Positions 35,672-45,251 of a stretch of DNA of 64,000 nucleotides are shown in pieces. The first letter of the stretch is position 1. Each line of letters opens with the position of its first letter. The translations under genes were made by a program, and so were the position numbers. The stretch is from JAXLRU01 sp046330935. Its GTDB lineage: Bacteria > Actinomycetota > Actinomycetes > Actinomycetales > Kineosporiaceae. The stretch covers positions 1-64,000 of the forward strand of contig JAXLRU010000007.1 in NCBI GenBank assembly GCA_046330935.1. Reading direction: 5' to 3'. The notes under the pieces were generated by a model that worked only from the letters and a program-made list of their open reading frames with translations, was not told where the DNA came from and searched no databases.

Positions 35672-38600
35672 ATGAGCGACGACGGAGAGCCGGCCACCGG
35701 CCTCGCCACCCCACCGGTGCCCGGCGGCGATACGGAACGGGTGGCCGCCTCCTCCCACGTCCCGCTCGTCGCGATCGGTGCGAGCGCCGGCGGCCTCGAG
35801 GCCCTCGAGGCCTTCTTCCGCGCCTGCCCCGAGGACGCCGGGGTCGCCTACGTGGTGATCCAGCACCTCTCCCCCGACCACGCCACGCTGATGCCCGACC
35901 TGCTCAGCCGCTGCACGGGGATGCCGGTCACCCTCATCCACGACGGGGAACCCGTCCGTGCCGACGCCGTCCACCTCATCCCGCCCGGTCGCCTGCTCCA
36001 CCTCGACGGCAACGTCCTGCGGCTGACCGCCCGCGAGCCCGACGTCGTCTCGCTCCCGATCGACGCGTTCTTCGCCTCCGCCGCCCGCCAGCGCGAGGGC
36101 GGGGACCTCGTCGGGGTGGTGCTGTCCGGGACCGGCTCCGACGGAACGCGCGGGGCGGCGCGGATCCGGGCCGCGGGGGGCCTGGTCCTCGCGCAGGACC
36201 CCGCCTCGGCGCGCTTCGACGGGATGCCCCGCAGCGCCGTGTCCTCGGGTGCCGTCCACGTCCTGGCCGACGCCGAACGGCTGCCCGCGGCGGCGATCGA
36301 CTTCCTCACCCGCAGCATCACCCTCGGCTCCGACACCTACCCGGACCCCGCGCCCGCCCCGGCCGCGGAAGGGGCCATCGCCCGGATCCTCGGCCTGCTG
36401 CGCGAGGACGCGGAGATCGACTTCACCGACTACAAGCCCGCCACGGTGCGGCGGCGGGTGGCCCGCCGCATGCAGACCCGGCTGACGACCGACCTCGACT
36501 CCTACCTCGCGCTGCTGGAACACGACCGCGACGAGCGCGTGGCCCTCGGCCAGGACCTCCTGATCGGCGTCACCCGCTTCTTCCGCGACCAGGAGGCGTT
36601 CGAGTCGCTGCGCGAGCACGCCCTGCAGGGGCTGGTCGAGGCCGCTGCCGACACCGACTGCCTGCGCGTGTGGCTCGCCGGCGTCGCCACGGGCGAGGAG
36701 GCCTACACCGTCACCATGCTGCTGCTGGAGGAGATCGCCCGGCAGCAGCGCTGGTGCCAGCTGAAGGTCTTCGCGACCGACGTCGACGAGACCGCCCTCG
36801 CCCAGGCCCGCCGGGGCGTCTACCCCGACAGCATCGCCTCCGAGATCGACCCCGAACGCCTCGCCCGCTTCTTCGACCCCACCGACGGCAGCTACACGGT
36901 GAAGCGGCTGCTCAGCCAGCACGTGATGTTCGCCCGGCACAACCTGCTCACCGACGCGCCCTTCACGCAGATGGACCTCGTCGTCTGCCGCAACACGCTC
37001 ATCTACTTCACGCCCACCGCGCAGGACCGGGCCCTGGCGCGGATGGAGTTCGCCCTGCGCCAGGGCGGGGTGCTCTTCCTCGGCCCCAGCGAGTCCCTCG
37101 CCACGGCGCGGCACGGGTTCAGCGCCGTCGACGCCAAGCACAAGATCTTCCGCCGGGTCGATTCCGGACGCCCGAGCTCCACCAGGCTCGCGCTCGGCCT
37201 GCGCCAGCCGCCGGAACGGTCGCTACCGGCGCGGCGGACGGGCGAGGACCCCGGCGGGCAGCGCCGCGACGACAGCCCCGAGGTGGCCGCCGCGAGCGCC
37301 CTGCTCGACGCCTACACCCCTGCGAGCCTCCTGATCGACACCCGGGGCGAGGTGACGCACGTCTTCGGCGACACCCGCGGCCTGCTCACCGTGCGCCCGG
37401 GCCCCGTCTCGGCCGCACTCGCCCACGTCCTGCCGGCGAGCCTGGCCGCCACGGCCTCCGCCCTGGTCGCGCGGGTGGTCCGCGAGGCACGGCCGCTGAG
37501 CACGCTCACCCCGGGCGACGTCACGCCGGAGCAGGCGGCCGAGGTGGGCGTGCGGGCGCGGTGGCGACTGGTGGGGCGCCCGATCAACCCGCTCGGGGAC
37601 AGCGCCGCCACCCTGCTCACGTTCGAACCGGCCCAGGGCACCGAGATGGCGGCGAGCGCGCAGGACGTGCAGGACCTCGACGTCGTGGGGGTCCTCGAAC
37701 AGGAGCTCGCCGCCACGCGCGAGAGCCTGCAGACGACGATCGAGGAGCTCGAGACGTCCAACGAGGAGCTGCAGGCCACCAACGAGGAACTCATCTCCGC
37801 CAACGAGGAGCTGCAGAGCTCCAACGAGGAGCTGCAGTCCCTGAACGAGGAACTCAACAGCGTCAACGCCGAGTACCAGGCGAAGGGCGAGCTCCTGCAG
37901 CGCACCGCCGCGGACCTGGAGGCGATGGCCCGCGCCGCCGGCGTCGCCATGGTCTTCGTCGACGACGACATGCGCCTGACCAGGTTCAGCCCGGCCGCGG
38001 CCGACGTCTTCCGGCTCCGCACCGGCGACCTCGGGCGTCCCCTGGAGGACATCACCCACGTGCTGGACTACCAGGCGCTGCTCAGCGACCTCGCCGGCGT
38101 CGTCAGCGGGGGGACGCCCACCGAGCACCAGGTCGGATCACTGGACAGCTCCCGCACCTACGTCGTGCGGATGCTGCAGTGCGGCGCGGACGCCGGGGGC
38201 GCCGCCGGCGCTGTGGCGACGTTCGTCGACATCACCGCCTACCTCGACGCGCGCCGGATGCAGGCGGTCATCGACGCCCTGCCCGAACACGTGGCGGTGC
38301 TGGAGGAGGACGGCACCATCGCCCTGGTGAACCGCGCCTGGTCGGTGTTCGCCCGGGACAACGGTGCCCCGCCGACGGGCGCCTGCGGGCCCGGCGGCAA
38401 CTACCTCGCCGCCTGCCGCCCGAGCGAGCGGGCCGACGAGGCGCAACGCCTCATCGCGGCCGAGGCGGCGCGGGGGGTGCAGGGTGTCCTCGACGGCTCC
38501 CTGCCGCGGTTCACCCTGCGCTACCCCTGCCACGGCCCCGCCTCCCGGCGGTGGTTCGTGATGAACGTGGCGCCGGTCGACGACGGGCCGCTGCGCGCGG

Positions 38601-38731
38601 TGGTCAGCCACGTCGACATCACCGACTGGTACCTGGAGGACGCGCCCTGGGCCACGACCGGTCCCGCCGCCACGTCCGGTCCCGCCGCCACGTCCGGTCC
38701 TGCCCCCGACGAGGGCGCGTCCGGTGAGTGA
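35672..38731 (+). CDS. CheB-CheR fusion with coiled coil and PAS domains
   Basis: A 1019-residue hybrid chemotaxis-type modifier. The CheB methylesterase domain (about 30-200) has Ser in IGASAGGLEAL, His in IQHLSPDHATLM and Asp in SGTGSDGTRG. The CheR methyltransferase domain (about 230-495) follows, with TRFFRDQEAFE and DLVVCRNTLIYF. A Glu/Asn/Leu heptad coil (about 680-740) and two PAS-like modules end the protein, which lacks a receiver domain. Its tail has a repeated GPAATS encoded by an 18-base tandem repeat. No chemoreceptor or flagellar gene is nearby, so it probably serves another sensory system. ATG 35672 follows GGAGG. Confidence 0.92.
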   Translation: MSDDGEPATGLATPPVPGGDTERVAASSHVPLVAIGASAGGLEALEAFFRACPEDAGVAYVVIQHLSPDHATLMPDLLSRCTGMPVTLIHDGEPVRADAVHLIPPGRLLHLDGNVLRLTAREPDVVSLPIDAFFASAARQREGGDLVGVVLSGTGSDGTRGAARIRAAGGLVLAQDPASARFDGMPRSAVSSGAVHVLADAERLPAAAIDFLTRSITLGSDTYPDPAPAPAAEGAIARILGLLREDAEIDFTDYKPATVRRRVARRMQTRLTTDLDSYLALLEHDRDERVALGQDLLIGVTRFFRDQEAFESLREHALQGLVEAAADTDCLRVWLAGVATGEEAYTVTMLLLEEIARQQRWCQLKVFATDVDETALAQARRGVYPDSIASEIDPERLARFFDPTDGSYTVKRLLSQHVMFARHNLLTDAPFTQMDLVVCRNTLIYFTPTAQDRALARMEFALRQGGVLFLGPSESLATARHGFSAVDAKHKIFRRVDSGRPSSTRLALGLRQPPERSLPARRTGEDPGGQRRDDSPEVAAASALLDAYTPASLLIDTRGEVTHVFGDTRGLLTVRPGPVSAALAHVLPASLAATASALVARVVREARPLSTLTPGDVTPEQAAEVGVRARWRLVGRPINPLGDSAATLLTFEPAQGTEMAASAQDVQDLDVVGVLEQELAATRESLQTTIEELETSNEELQATNEELISANEELQSSNEELQSLNEELNSVNAEYQAKGELLQRTAADLEAMARAAGVAMVFVDDDMRLTRFSPAAADVFRLRTGDLGRPLEDITHVLDYQALLSDLAGVVSGGTPTEHQVGSLDSSRTYVVRMLQCGADAGGAAGAVATFVDITAYLDARRMQAVIDALPEHVAVLEEDGTIALVNRAWSVFARDNGAPPTGACGPGGNYLAACRPSERADEAQRLIAAEAARGVQGVLDGSLPRFTLRYPCHGPASRRWFVMNVAPVDDGPLRAVVSHVDITDWYLEDAPWATTGPAATSGPAATSGPAPDEGASGE

Positions 38732-39593
38732 CCCCGACGCTCGGCTGCGCCGGTTGCAGGAGCAGGCGGCCCTCGTGCTCGCGGGCGACGGGTTCGACGC
38801 CGACCCGACCGCCGCCGCCACGATCGCCGAGCTCATCGAGCAGCTCGTCATCCACCAGACGGAGCTGCGGATCCAGAACGCGGAACTCGAGGCGGCCCAG
38901 GCGACCGCCTCCGCCGCGCTGGCCCGCTACGCCGCGCTGTTCGACTCCCTGCCGCTGCCCGCCGTCGTCCTCGATCGGGAGGCGGTGGTCCGGATCGCCA
39001 ACCCGGCGGCCGCGGACCTCTTCGACCGCCCCGGCCCTTCCGACGTCGAAGGGCTGGCACTGCTCGGGCGGCTCGACGCGGCAGCGCGCCCGCGGTTCCT
39101 CGCCACGCTCGCCTCCAGCGGGCAGGGCCCCGCACGCGTGTCCGACGTCGGCCTCCTCGTCGACCACGTCCCGACCGCGGCGGGCCTCGGCGACCCGGTC
39201 CCGCACGACGTGTACCTCCTCGCCCTGCGCGGCGAGGCGGTGGACCACCGCAGCCTCGCGCTGTTCGTCGACCGCGCCTCCGATGCCGAGGCCGCCCGCC
39301 TGGCCGAGGTCGACGCCGCCCTGCTGGAACTGCGCCGCGCCGCCCACGACGCCTCTCCCTCGGCGCTGCGGGTGGCCGCCGTCCGGCAGCTGGAACGGCT
39401 CAGCGGCTGCGAGCGCTGCGCCTGGTTCCTGGTCCAGGACGACGCCCCCGAACCCGAGCTGCTGGCCTGGTCCCCCACCGTCTCCCGAAGTGTGATGACG
39501 GCACCCGCCGTGCTCGACGCCGTCGGGCGGGCGCTGGCAGCCGCGACGGCGTCCCCCGTGCCTGCGCCCGCGCGCGGGCGGCGCCTCCGGTGA
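38724..39593 (+). CDS. N-terminal PAS/GAF part of a frame-broken sensory GGDEF-EAL protein
   Basis: A 289-residue frame whose GTG overlaps the CheB-CheR stop by eight bases. It opens with a helical segment (RRLQEQAALVLAG, LIEQLVIHQTELRIQNAELE), then a PAS domain (ARYAALFDSLPLPAVVLDREAVVRIANPAAADLF) and the first half of a GAF-like domain (LSGCERCAWFLVQDD). The GAF domain continues in the next reading frame (CVVVGAPGRQLVAVVAGG), beyond the stop of this frame. The piece is therefore probably the front of one longer gene ending at 41407. Confidence 0.65.
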   Translation: MSDPDARLRRLQEQAALVLAGDGFDADPTAAATIAELIEQLVIHQTELRIQNAELEAAQATASAALARYAALFDSLPLPAVVLDREAVVRIANPAAADLFDRPGPSDVEGLALLGRLDAAARPRFLATLASSGQGPARVSDVGLLVDHVPTAAGLGDPVPHDVYLLALRGEAVDHRSLALFVDRASDAEAARLAEVDAALLELRRAAHDASPSALRVAAVRQLERLSGCERCAWFLVQDDAPEPELLAWSPTVSRSVMTAPAVLDAVGRALAAATASPVPAPARGRRLR

Positions 39594-41407
39594 CGGTTCG
39601 TCGAGCGCGCCCGGCGCCTCCTGCGTCGTCGTCGGGGCCCCGGGCCGCCAGCTGGTCGCCGTCGTCGCGGGCGGCCCCCCCGCCGCCTGCGCGGCGACCA
39701 CCGCCGCCGCCGTCACCGCCCCTCGGCGAGGAACTGTCCCCTGCTGCTGCACCTGCGGCAGGACAACGCGACCTCGCCCGGCTCTCGCAGGCCTCGAGCA
39801 GAGCAGCGACGCCGTCGTGCTCACCGACGCCCGCGGCCTCGTCACCTACGTCAACGCGAACTTCGCCCGGTTGTGCGGCGTGCCCGCGGCCGCCGCGCTG
39901 TCGACCTCGTCGAGGTCTTCGGCGGCGCCACGACCGCATGGCGCACGGGGTGCGCACCCTGGAGTCGTCGGACTCCTGGCAGGGCGAGGTGACCGCCCCG
40001 CACGCCCACGACAGCGACGGGCCCCTGCACGCGACGATCTCCGCGCTGCGCGACGCCAGGGGTCGCGTCGAGCAGTACGTCGTGTGGCTGGTCGACCTCA
40101 GCGAACGGCGCCAGGCCCAGCAGCAGATCCACCAGCTGGCCTACTTCGACGCCCTCACCGGGCTGCCCAACCGGCGCTACCTGGGCTACCGCGTCCAGCA
40201 GGCCGTCGCCGCCTTCGGCCGGACGAAGGTGCGCAGCGTCGTCCTGTTCATCGACCTCGACGGGTTCAAGGACGTCAACGACTCCCTCGGCCACGACCTC
40301 GGGGACCTGCTGCTGTGCGCCGTCGCCGAGCGGATCGGGCACTGCGTGCGCGACGTCGACACCGTCGCGCGGCTCGGCGGCGACGAGTTCGTCGTGCTCC
40401 TGCCCGACATCAGCCCGACGTCGGCCGGCGCCTGCGCGGCAGCCGAGGCGGTCGCCGCCCGGATCGCCGAGGAGGTCGCCCGCCCGCTGGAGATCGAGGG
40501 CAACAGGCTCTCGACGACGCCGAGCATCGGCATCGCCGTCGTGGACGCCTCGACCCCCTCCGCCGATCACCTGCTCCGCCATGCCGACCTGGCCATGTAC
40601 CAGGCCAAGGCGGCGGGGCGGAACACCGTGCGGTTCTTCGACCCGTCCATGCAGGCCCAGGCCGAGGCGCGCACGACCCTGACGACCGCGCTGCGGCGTG
40701 CCGTCGACGACGGCGACCTGCAGCTGTACCTGCAGCCCCAGATCGACGTCGACCGGCGCGTGGTCGGCATGGAGGCGCTGCTGCGCTGGCCGCACCCCGT
40801 GCGCGGGCTCGTCCCGCCGAGCACGTTCATCCCCCTCGCCGAGGAGACGGGGCTCATCGCCGCCGTCGGCGACTGGGTGCTCACGCAGGCGTGCACCACG
40901 TTGGCGCAGTGGGCGTCAGTGCCCGAGCGCAGCCAGCTGACGCTGGCGGTCAACGTCAGCGCGCGCCAGCTGCGCGGTGTGGACCTCGCCGAGCGGGTGT
41001 GCCAGGTGCTGACCGAGACCGGGGCACCCCCCGAGCGGCTGGAGCTGGAACTCACCGAGTCGGTGTTCCTCCACGACGTCGACGAGGCGGTCGAGGTGCT
41101 CACCCGGCTGCGTGACCTCGGCGTGAGGATCGCCCTCGACGACTTCGGCACCGGCTACTCGTGCCTGGCCTACCTTCGCCGGCTGCCGCTGAGCAAGCTC
41201 AAGATCGATCAACGGTTCGTGGCAGGCGTCCCCACCAGCGCGCCCGACGGCGAGATCATCCGGGCGATCATCGCGATGGTCCACTCCCTGGGACTTCCGG
41301 TGCTCGCCGAGGGCGTCGAGACCGAGGAGCAGCAGGCCTTCCTCGCCGAGGGCGGGTGCGACTACTTCCAGGGCTACCTGCACGGGCGCCCGGCCCCCCT
41401 GGCCTGA
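39590..41407 (+). pseudogene. PAS-GGDEF-EAL c-di-GMP protein, 5' third disrupted by several frame changes
   Basis: From about 39940 the frame is continuous and encodes the end of a PAS domain, GGDEF (YFDALTGLPNRRYL, RLGGDEFVVLL) and EAL (GMEALLRWPHP, LELTESVFLH, DDFGTGYSCLAYL, AEGVETEEQ), both with full catalytic motifs. Before 39940 coding similarity hops between frames: VDLVEVFGGATTAWRTG, SSDAVVLTDARGLVTYVNANF, LARLSQ and LLLHLRQDN lie in different frames. GTG 39590 overlapping the preceding stop gives an open but non-homologous N-terminus. The true gene is most likely one PAS-GAF-PAS-GGDEF-EAL protein starting at 38724. Confidence 0.65.
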
Positions 41408-41408
41408 C

Positions 41409-42026
41409 TCAGGACCGCAGCGGCAGCTGCGCGGGCAGGCCGCCCGCGCACAGCGCGAGCGCGTCGGCGGCGCCGCGCAGGACCTCGATCACCTCGGGTG
41501 CCGCGTCGACCAGGACGTCGCGGTAGTCGGCCTCGCCCAGCTCCGGACGCGCAGTCCACGCCACCCGCTCGACGTCCAGGTCGAAGCGGGCGTCCAGGCC
41601 GGGCCGGTTGCCCCGCGCGTCGAGGCGGTGCCAGCCGTCGCGCAGGTGGACGGCGACCAGCCCGTGGACGAGGTGGCCGCCGACGTCGTCGGCGAGGCGC
41701 TGGTAGCACAGGCCCGCGGGGACGCCGCCCGCCCGCAGCAGGGCGGCCAGCAGGTGCGACTTCGCGAAGCACACGCCCACCCCCTCCGCCAGCACCTGCG
41801 ACGCCGTCACGGTCACGCGGGTGTCGCGCACGTCGACGTTGTGCGCGATCTCGTCGCGGACCCACGTGAAGGCCCGCTCCGCGTACGCCTCCCGCTGGGG
41901 TTCCGTTGCTCTCGCGCCGGGGGCGCCCAGGGCGCGCGAGCGCTCGATCACCTCGGGGTGGTCGGCGTCCACGATGCTCGTGGGAACCAGGTATCCGGTC
42001 ACGGGACCGGCGATCAGCGTGGGCAC
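41409..42026 (-). CDS. Transglutaminase-like domain protein
   Basis: A 205-residue cysteine-protease-fold protein. The nucleophile is in GVGVCFAKSHLLAALLRAGG (Cys about 94), the His lies in GLVAVHLRDGWHRLDARGN, and the Asp in HRLDARG completes the triad. There is no signal peptide, so it is probably cytoplasmic, like the short actinobacterial transglutaminase family that works as an amidase or peptidase of unknown target. GTG 42026 was chosen from GAGGAACGGAG upstream. It is convergent with the PAS-GGDEF-EAL gene, one base apart. Confidence 0.82.
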   Translation of the reverse strand: MPTLIAGPVTGYLVPTSIVDADHPEVIERSRALGAPGARATEPQREAYAERAFTWVRDEIAHNVDVRDTRVTVTASQVLAEGVGVCFAKSHLLAALLRAGGVPAGLCYQRLADDVGGHLVHGLVAVHLRDGWHRLDARGNRPGLDARFDLDVERVAWTARPELGEADYRDVLVDAAPEVIEVLRGAADALALCAGGLPAQLPLRS

Positions 42027-42060
42027 GGAGCTCCGTTCCTCGGGACCGTTGTGGTCACGC

Positions 42061-42098
42061 ACGCGCAGGGCGCCCCCGGTCGAGGGCGCCCTGCGCGT
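42061..42098 (-). terminator. Hairpin terminator after nrdJ
   Basis: Perfect 15-base arms (ACGCGCAGGGCGCCC and its complement) around an eight-base loop, 33 bases downstream of the nrdJ stop. It separates nrdJ from the transglutaminase-like gene. Confidence 0.8.
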
Positions 42099-42130
42099 AC
42101 TGAGCCCGCCGTGTCGGCGGGCGGGCTGGG

Positions 42131-45055
42131 TCAGCTGCAGCCCGAGGTGCTGCCGCAGCCCTCGCAGACGTAGCAGGACCCGGCCGGACGCATCTTCGTG
42201 CCGCAAGTGAAGCACATGGGGGCGTCGGAGGCGCGGCCCTGGATCCGCTCGATCAGCTCGGCCGAGGAGTGCACCTCGACGGGAGCCTGCTTCGTCGCCG
42301 TCGTCTCGGTGCTGATCACCACCGGCACCGCCTTGGGCGCCTCGGGCTTCGCCTCGACCTTGGGCGCCTTGACCGCCGACGCGGACTGGGCCAGCGACTC
42401 CAGGTCCTCCTCGTCATCCTCAGACGGCGTCGGGAGGTAGGAGCCGGTCTCGACCTGGCGGCGGCGCTCCTCGGCCGTGTGGATCGACAGCGCGGAACGG
42501 GTGTCGAAGTCGAGGTAGTCCAGGGCGAGGCGGCGGAAGACGTAGTCCATGATCGACTGCGCCATGCGGATGTCAGGGTCGTCGGTCATGCCCGCGGGCT
42601 CGAAGCGCAGGTTGGTGAACTTCTCGATGAAGGTCTCCAGCGGCACGCCGTACTGCAGGCCGATCGAGACGGCGATCGAGAACGCGTCCATGACGCCGGC
42701 CAGCGTGGAGCCCTGCTTGCCGAACTTCAGGAAGATCTCGCCCAGGCCGTCGTCGGGGTAGGACCCGGCCGTGAGGTACCCCTCGGCGCCGCCCACGGCG
42801 AAGGAGATGGTCTGGCTCGGGCGGCGCTTGGGCAGGCGCTTGCGGACCGGGCGGTACTCGACCCGCACGACCTCCTTGACCGCCTCCTCGGCGGGCGCGG
42901 GCGTGTCGGCCTTCTTGGCCTTCGCATCCGACAGCGGCTGCCCGACCTTGCAGTTGTCGCGGTAGACCGCGAGCGCCTTCAGGCCCAGCTTCCAGCCCTG
43001 CAGGTAGACGTCGGCGATCTCCTCGATCGTCGCCGTCTCGGGCAGGTTGACCGTCTTCGAGATGGCGCCGGAGAGGAAGGGCTGGCAGGCGGCCATCATC
43101 CGCACGTGGCCCATCGGCTTGATGGCGCGCTCGCCGACCGCGCAGTCGAACACCTCGTAGTGCTCCGGGCGCAGGCCGGGGGCGTCGACGACGTGGCCGT
43201 GCTCGGCGATGAACTCCACGACGGCCTCGACGGTCTCCTCGGCGTAGCCGAGCTTGCGCAGGGCCTCAGGGACGGTCTGGTTGACGACCTGCATCGACCC
43301 GCCGCCGACGAGCTTCTTGAACTTCACCAGCGAGAAGTCGGGCTCGATGCCGGTGGTGTCGCAGTCCATCATGAAGCCGATGGTGCCGGTGGGGGCGAGC
43401 ACCGAGGCCTGGGCGTTGCGCCAGCCGTTCTGCTCGCCGATCTGCAGGCCCGACTCCCACTCCCGCGTCGCGACGCGGTGCACCTCGCGGTCGATCTCGT
43501 TGACCGTGCGCACGGCGTCGTTGGCCGCGGCGTGCTTGCGCATCACCCGACGGTGGGACGTGGCGTTGCGGGCGTAGCCGTCGTAGGCCCCGACGATGCC
43601 CGCGAGCTCGGCGGAGCGGCGGTAGGCGGTCCCGGTCATCGCGGAGGTGATCGCCGCGGCCAGGGCGCGACCGCCGTCGGAGTCGTAGCCGAGGCCGGAG
43701 GCCATGAGCAGCGCGCCGAGGTTGGCATAGCCGATGCCGAGCTGGCGGAACGTGCGTGTGGTCTCGCCGATCGGCTCGGTCGGGAAGTCCGCGAAGCAGA
43801 TCGAGATGTCCATGGCGGTGATGACCAGCTCGACGGCCTTCACGAACAGCTCGGCGTCGAAGGCGCCCTCGGGGGTGAGGAACTTCATCAGGTTCAGCGA
43901 CGCCAGGTTGCAGCTGGAGTTGTCGAGGTGCATGTACTCCGAGCAGGGGTTCGACGCGGTGATCCGCCCCGACTCCGGCGTGGTGTGCCAGTCGTTGATG
44001 GTGTCGTCGTACTGGATGCCGGGGTCGGCGCACTCCCACGCCGCCTTGGCCATCTTGCCGAACAGCTCCTTGGCGTCGATGCTCTCGATCACCCGGTTGT
44101 CGGTGCGGGCGCGCAGTCCGAAGGACTCCCCGGCCTCGACGGCGCGCATGAAGTCGTCGCTCACCCGCACCGAGTTGTTGGCGTTCTGGTACTGGACGCT
44201 CGTGATGTCCTTGCCGCCGAGGTCCATGTCGAACCCGGCGTCACGCAGCGCACGGATCTTGTCCTCCTCGCGCGCCTTCGTCTCGATGAACTCCACGATG
44301 TCCGGGTGGTCGACGTCGAGGACGACCATCTTGGCCGCGCGGCGGGTGGCGCCGCCCGACTTGATGGTGCCCGCCGAGGCGTCGGCACCACGCATGAAGG
44401 AGACGGGCCCGCTGGCGGTGCCACCGCTGGAGAGCAGCTCCTTGGAGGAGCGGATGCGGGAGAGGTTCAGGCCCGCACCGGAACCGCCCTTGAAGATGAA
44501 CCCTTCCTCGCGGTACCAGTTCAGGATCGAGTCCATCGAGTCGTCGACGGAGAGGATGAAGCAGGCCGAGACCTGCTGCGGGGCCGGGGTGCCGACGTTG
44601 AACCACACCGGGGAGTTGAAGCTGAACACCTGGTGCAGCAGCATCCACGTCAGCTCGTGCTCGAAGACCTCCGCGTCGGCCTCCGTGGCGAAGTACCCGT
44701 ACTGCCGGCCCGCGCGCCCGTAGGTGAGCACCACCCGGTCGATGAGCTGCTTCAGGCTCCACTCGCGCACGTCCGTGCCCAGCGCGCCACGGAAGTACTT
44801 CGTCGTGACGATCGTGGAGGCGTTCACGCTCCAGAAGTCGGGGAACTCCACGCCCTTCTGCTCGAAGATCGTGGCTCCCGTCCTCCAGTTGGTCTGGACG
44901 ACGTCGCGCCGCTCCCAGGTGACCTCGTCGTAGGGGTGCACGCCCTGCGTGGTGTACACGCGCCCCACGGTCAGGCCCTTGCGCTGCACGCGCGGAGCAT
45001 CGGACTTGCCACGGCGCCCGGCGGCGCTCTGGGAGGTGGAGGCGGTCTCGGTCAT
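42131..45055 (-). CDS. nrdJ: Vitamin B12-dependent ribonucleotide reductase (class II)
   Basis: Reduces ribonucleotides to deoxyribonucleotides with adenosylcobalamin, needing no oxygen. It has 974 residues, normal for the long actinobacterial NrdJ. The barrel is marked by SACFILSVDDSMDSI, SGGTASGPVSFMRG, NPCSEYMHLDNSSCNLASLNL (active-site Cys and Glu) and APTGTIGFMMDCDTTG. The C-terminus carries the cysteine-rich tail CFTCGTKMRP and CYVCEGCGSTSGCS, a zinc site and shuttle cysteines. ATG 45055 is the only fitting start, although its ribosome site (GAGGGG) is distant. It is downstream of its repressor gene nrdR. I see no B12 riboswitch in the 196-base gap between them. Confidence 0.96.
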   Translation of the reverse strand: MTETASTSQSAAGRRGKSDAPRVQRKGLTVGRVYTTQGVHPYDEVTWERRDVVQTNWRTGATIFEQKGVEFPDFWSVNASTIVTTKYFRGALGTDVREWSLKQLIDRVVLTYGRAGRQYGYFATEADAEVFEHELTWMLLHQVFSFNSPVWFNVGTPAPQQVSACFILSVDDSMDSILNWYREEGFIFKGGSGAGLNLSRIRSSKELLSSGGTASGPVSFMRGADASAGTIKSGGATRRAAKMVVLDVDHPDIVEFIETKAREEDKIRALRDAGFDMDLGGKDITSVQYQNANNSVRVSDDFMRAVEAGESFGLRARTDNRVIESIDAKELFGKMAKAAWECADPGIQYDDTINDWHTTPESGRITASNPCSEYMHLDNSSCNLASLNLMKFLTPEGAFDAELFVKAVELVITAMDISICFADFPTEPIGETTRTFRQLGIGYANLGALLMASGLGYDSDGGRALAAAITSAMTGTAYRRSAELAGIVGAYDGYARNATSHRRVMRKHAAANDAVRTVNEIDREVHRVATREWESGLQIGEQNGWRNAQASVLAPTGTIGFMMDCDTTGIEPDFSLVKFKKLVGGGSMQVVNQTVPEALRKLGYAEETVEAVVEFIAEHGHVVDAPGLRPEHYEVFDCAVGERAIKPMGHVRMMAACQPFLSGAISKTVNLPETATIEEIADVYLQGWKLGLKALAVYRDNCKVGQPLSDAKAKKADTPAPAEEAVKEVVRVEYRPVRKRLPKRRPSQTISFAVGGAEGYLTAGSYPDDGLGEIFLKFGKQGSTLAGVMDAFSIAVSIGLQYGVPLETFIEKFTNLRFEPAGMTDDPDIRMAQSIMDYVFRRLALDYLDFDTRSALSIHTAEERRRQVETGSYLPTPSEDDEEDLESLAQSASAVKAPKVEAKPEAPKAVPVVISTETTATKQAPVEVHSSAELIERIQGRASDAPMCFTCGTKMRPAGSCYVCEGCGSTSGCS

Positions 45056-45251
45056 GGGTGGTGGATCCCCTCGGGAGGCGACCGCCCGCGACGGCGGGTC
45101 GGGCGCGGCACGGGCTGGGCTGATGGTGGACGGCGGCGGCGGGGACGGGCCCGCCGGCGAGCGCCCGGTGTCGGTGGGCGCGAACGGTCGACGATGCTGC
45201 GTGGTGACCGCCGGCGGCGGGAGCCTTCCCAGCCCCGCCGCCGGCGGCGGC

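Noticed and set aside
38660..38705. 18-base tandem repeat (GPAATS units) at the end of the CheB-CheR gene
   Set aside because: A short in-frame linker repeat at the protein tail; too few copies to suggest a mobile or phase-variable element.
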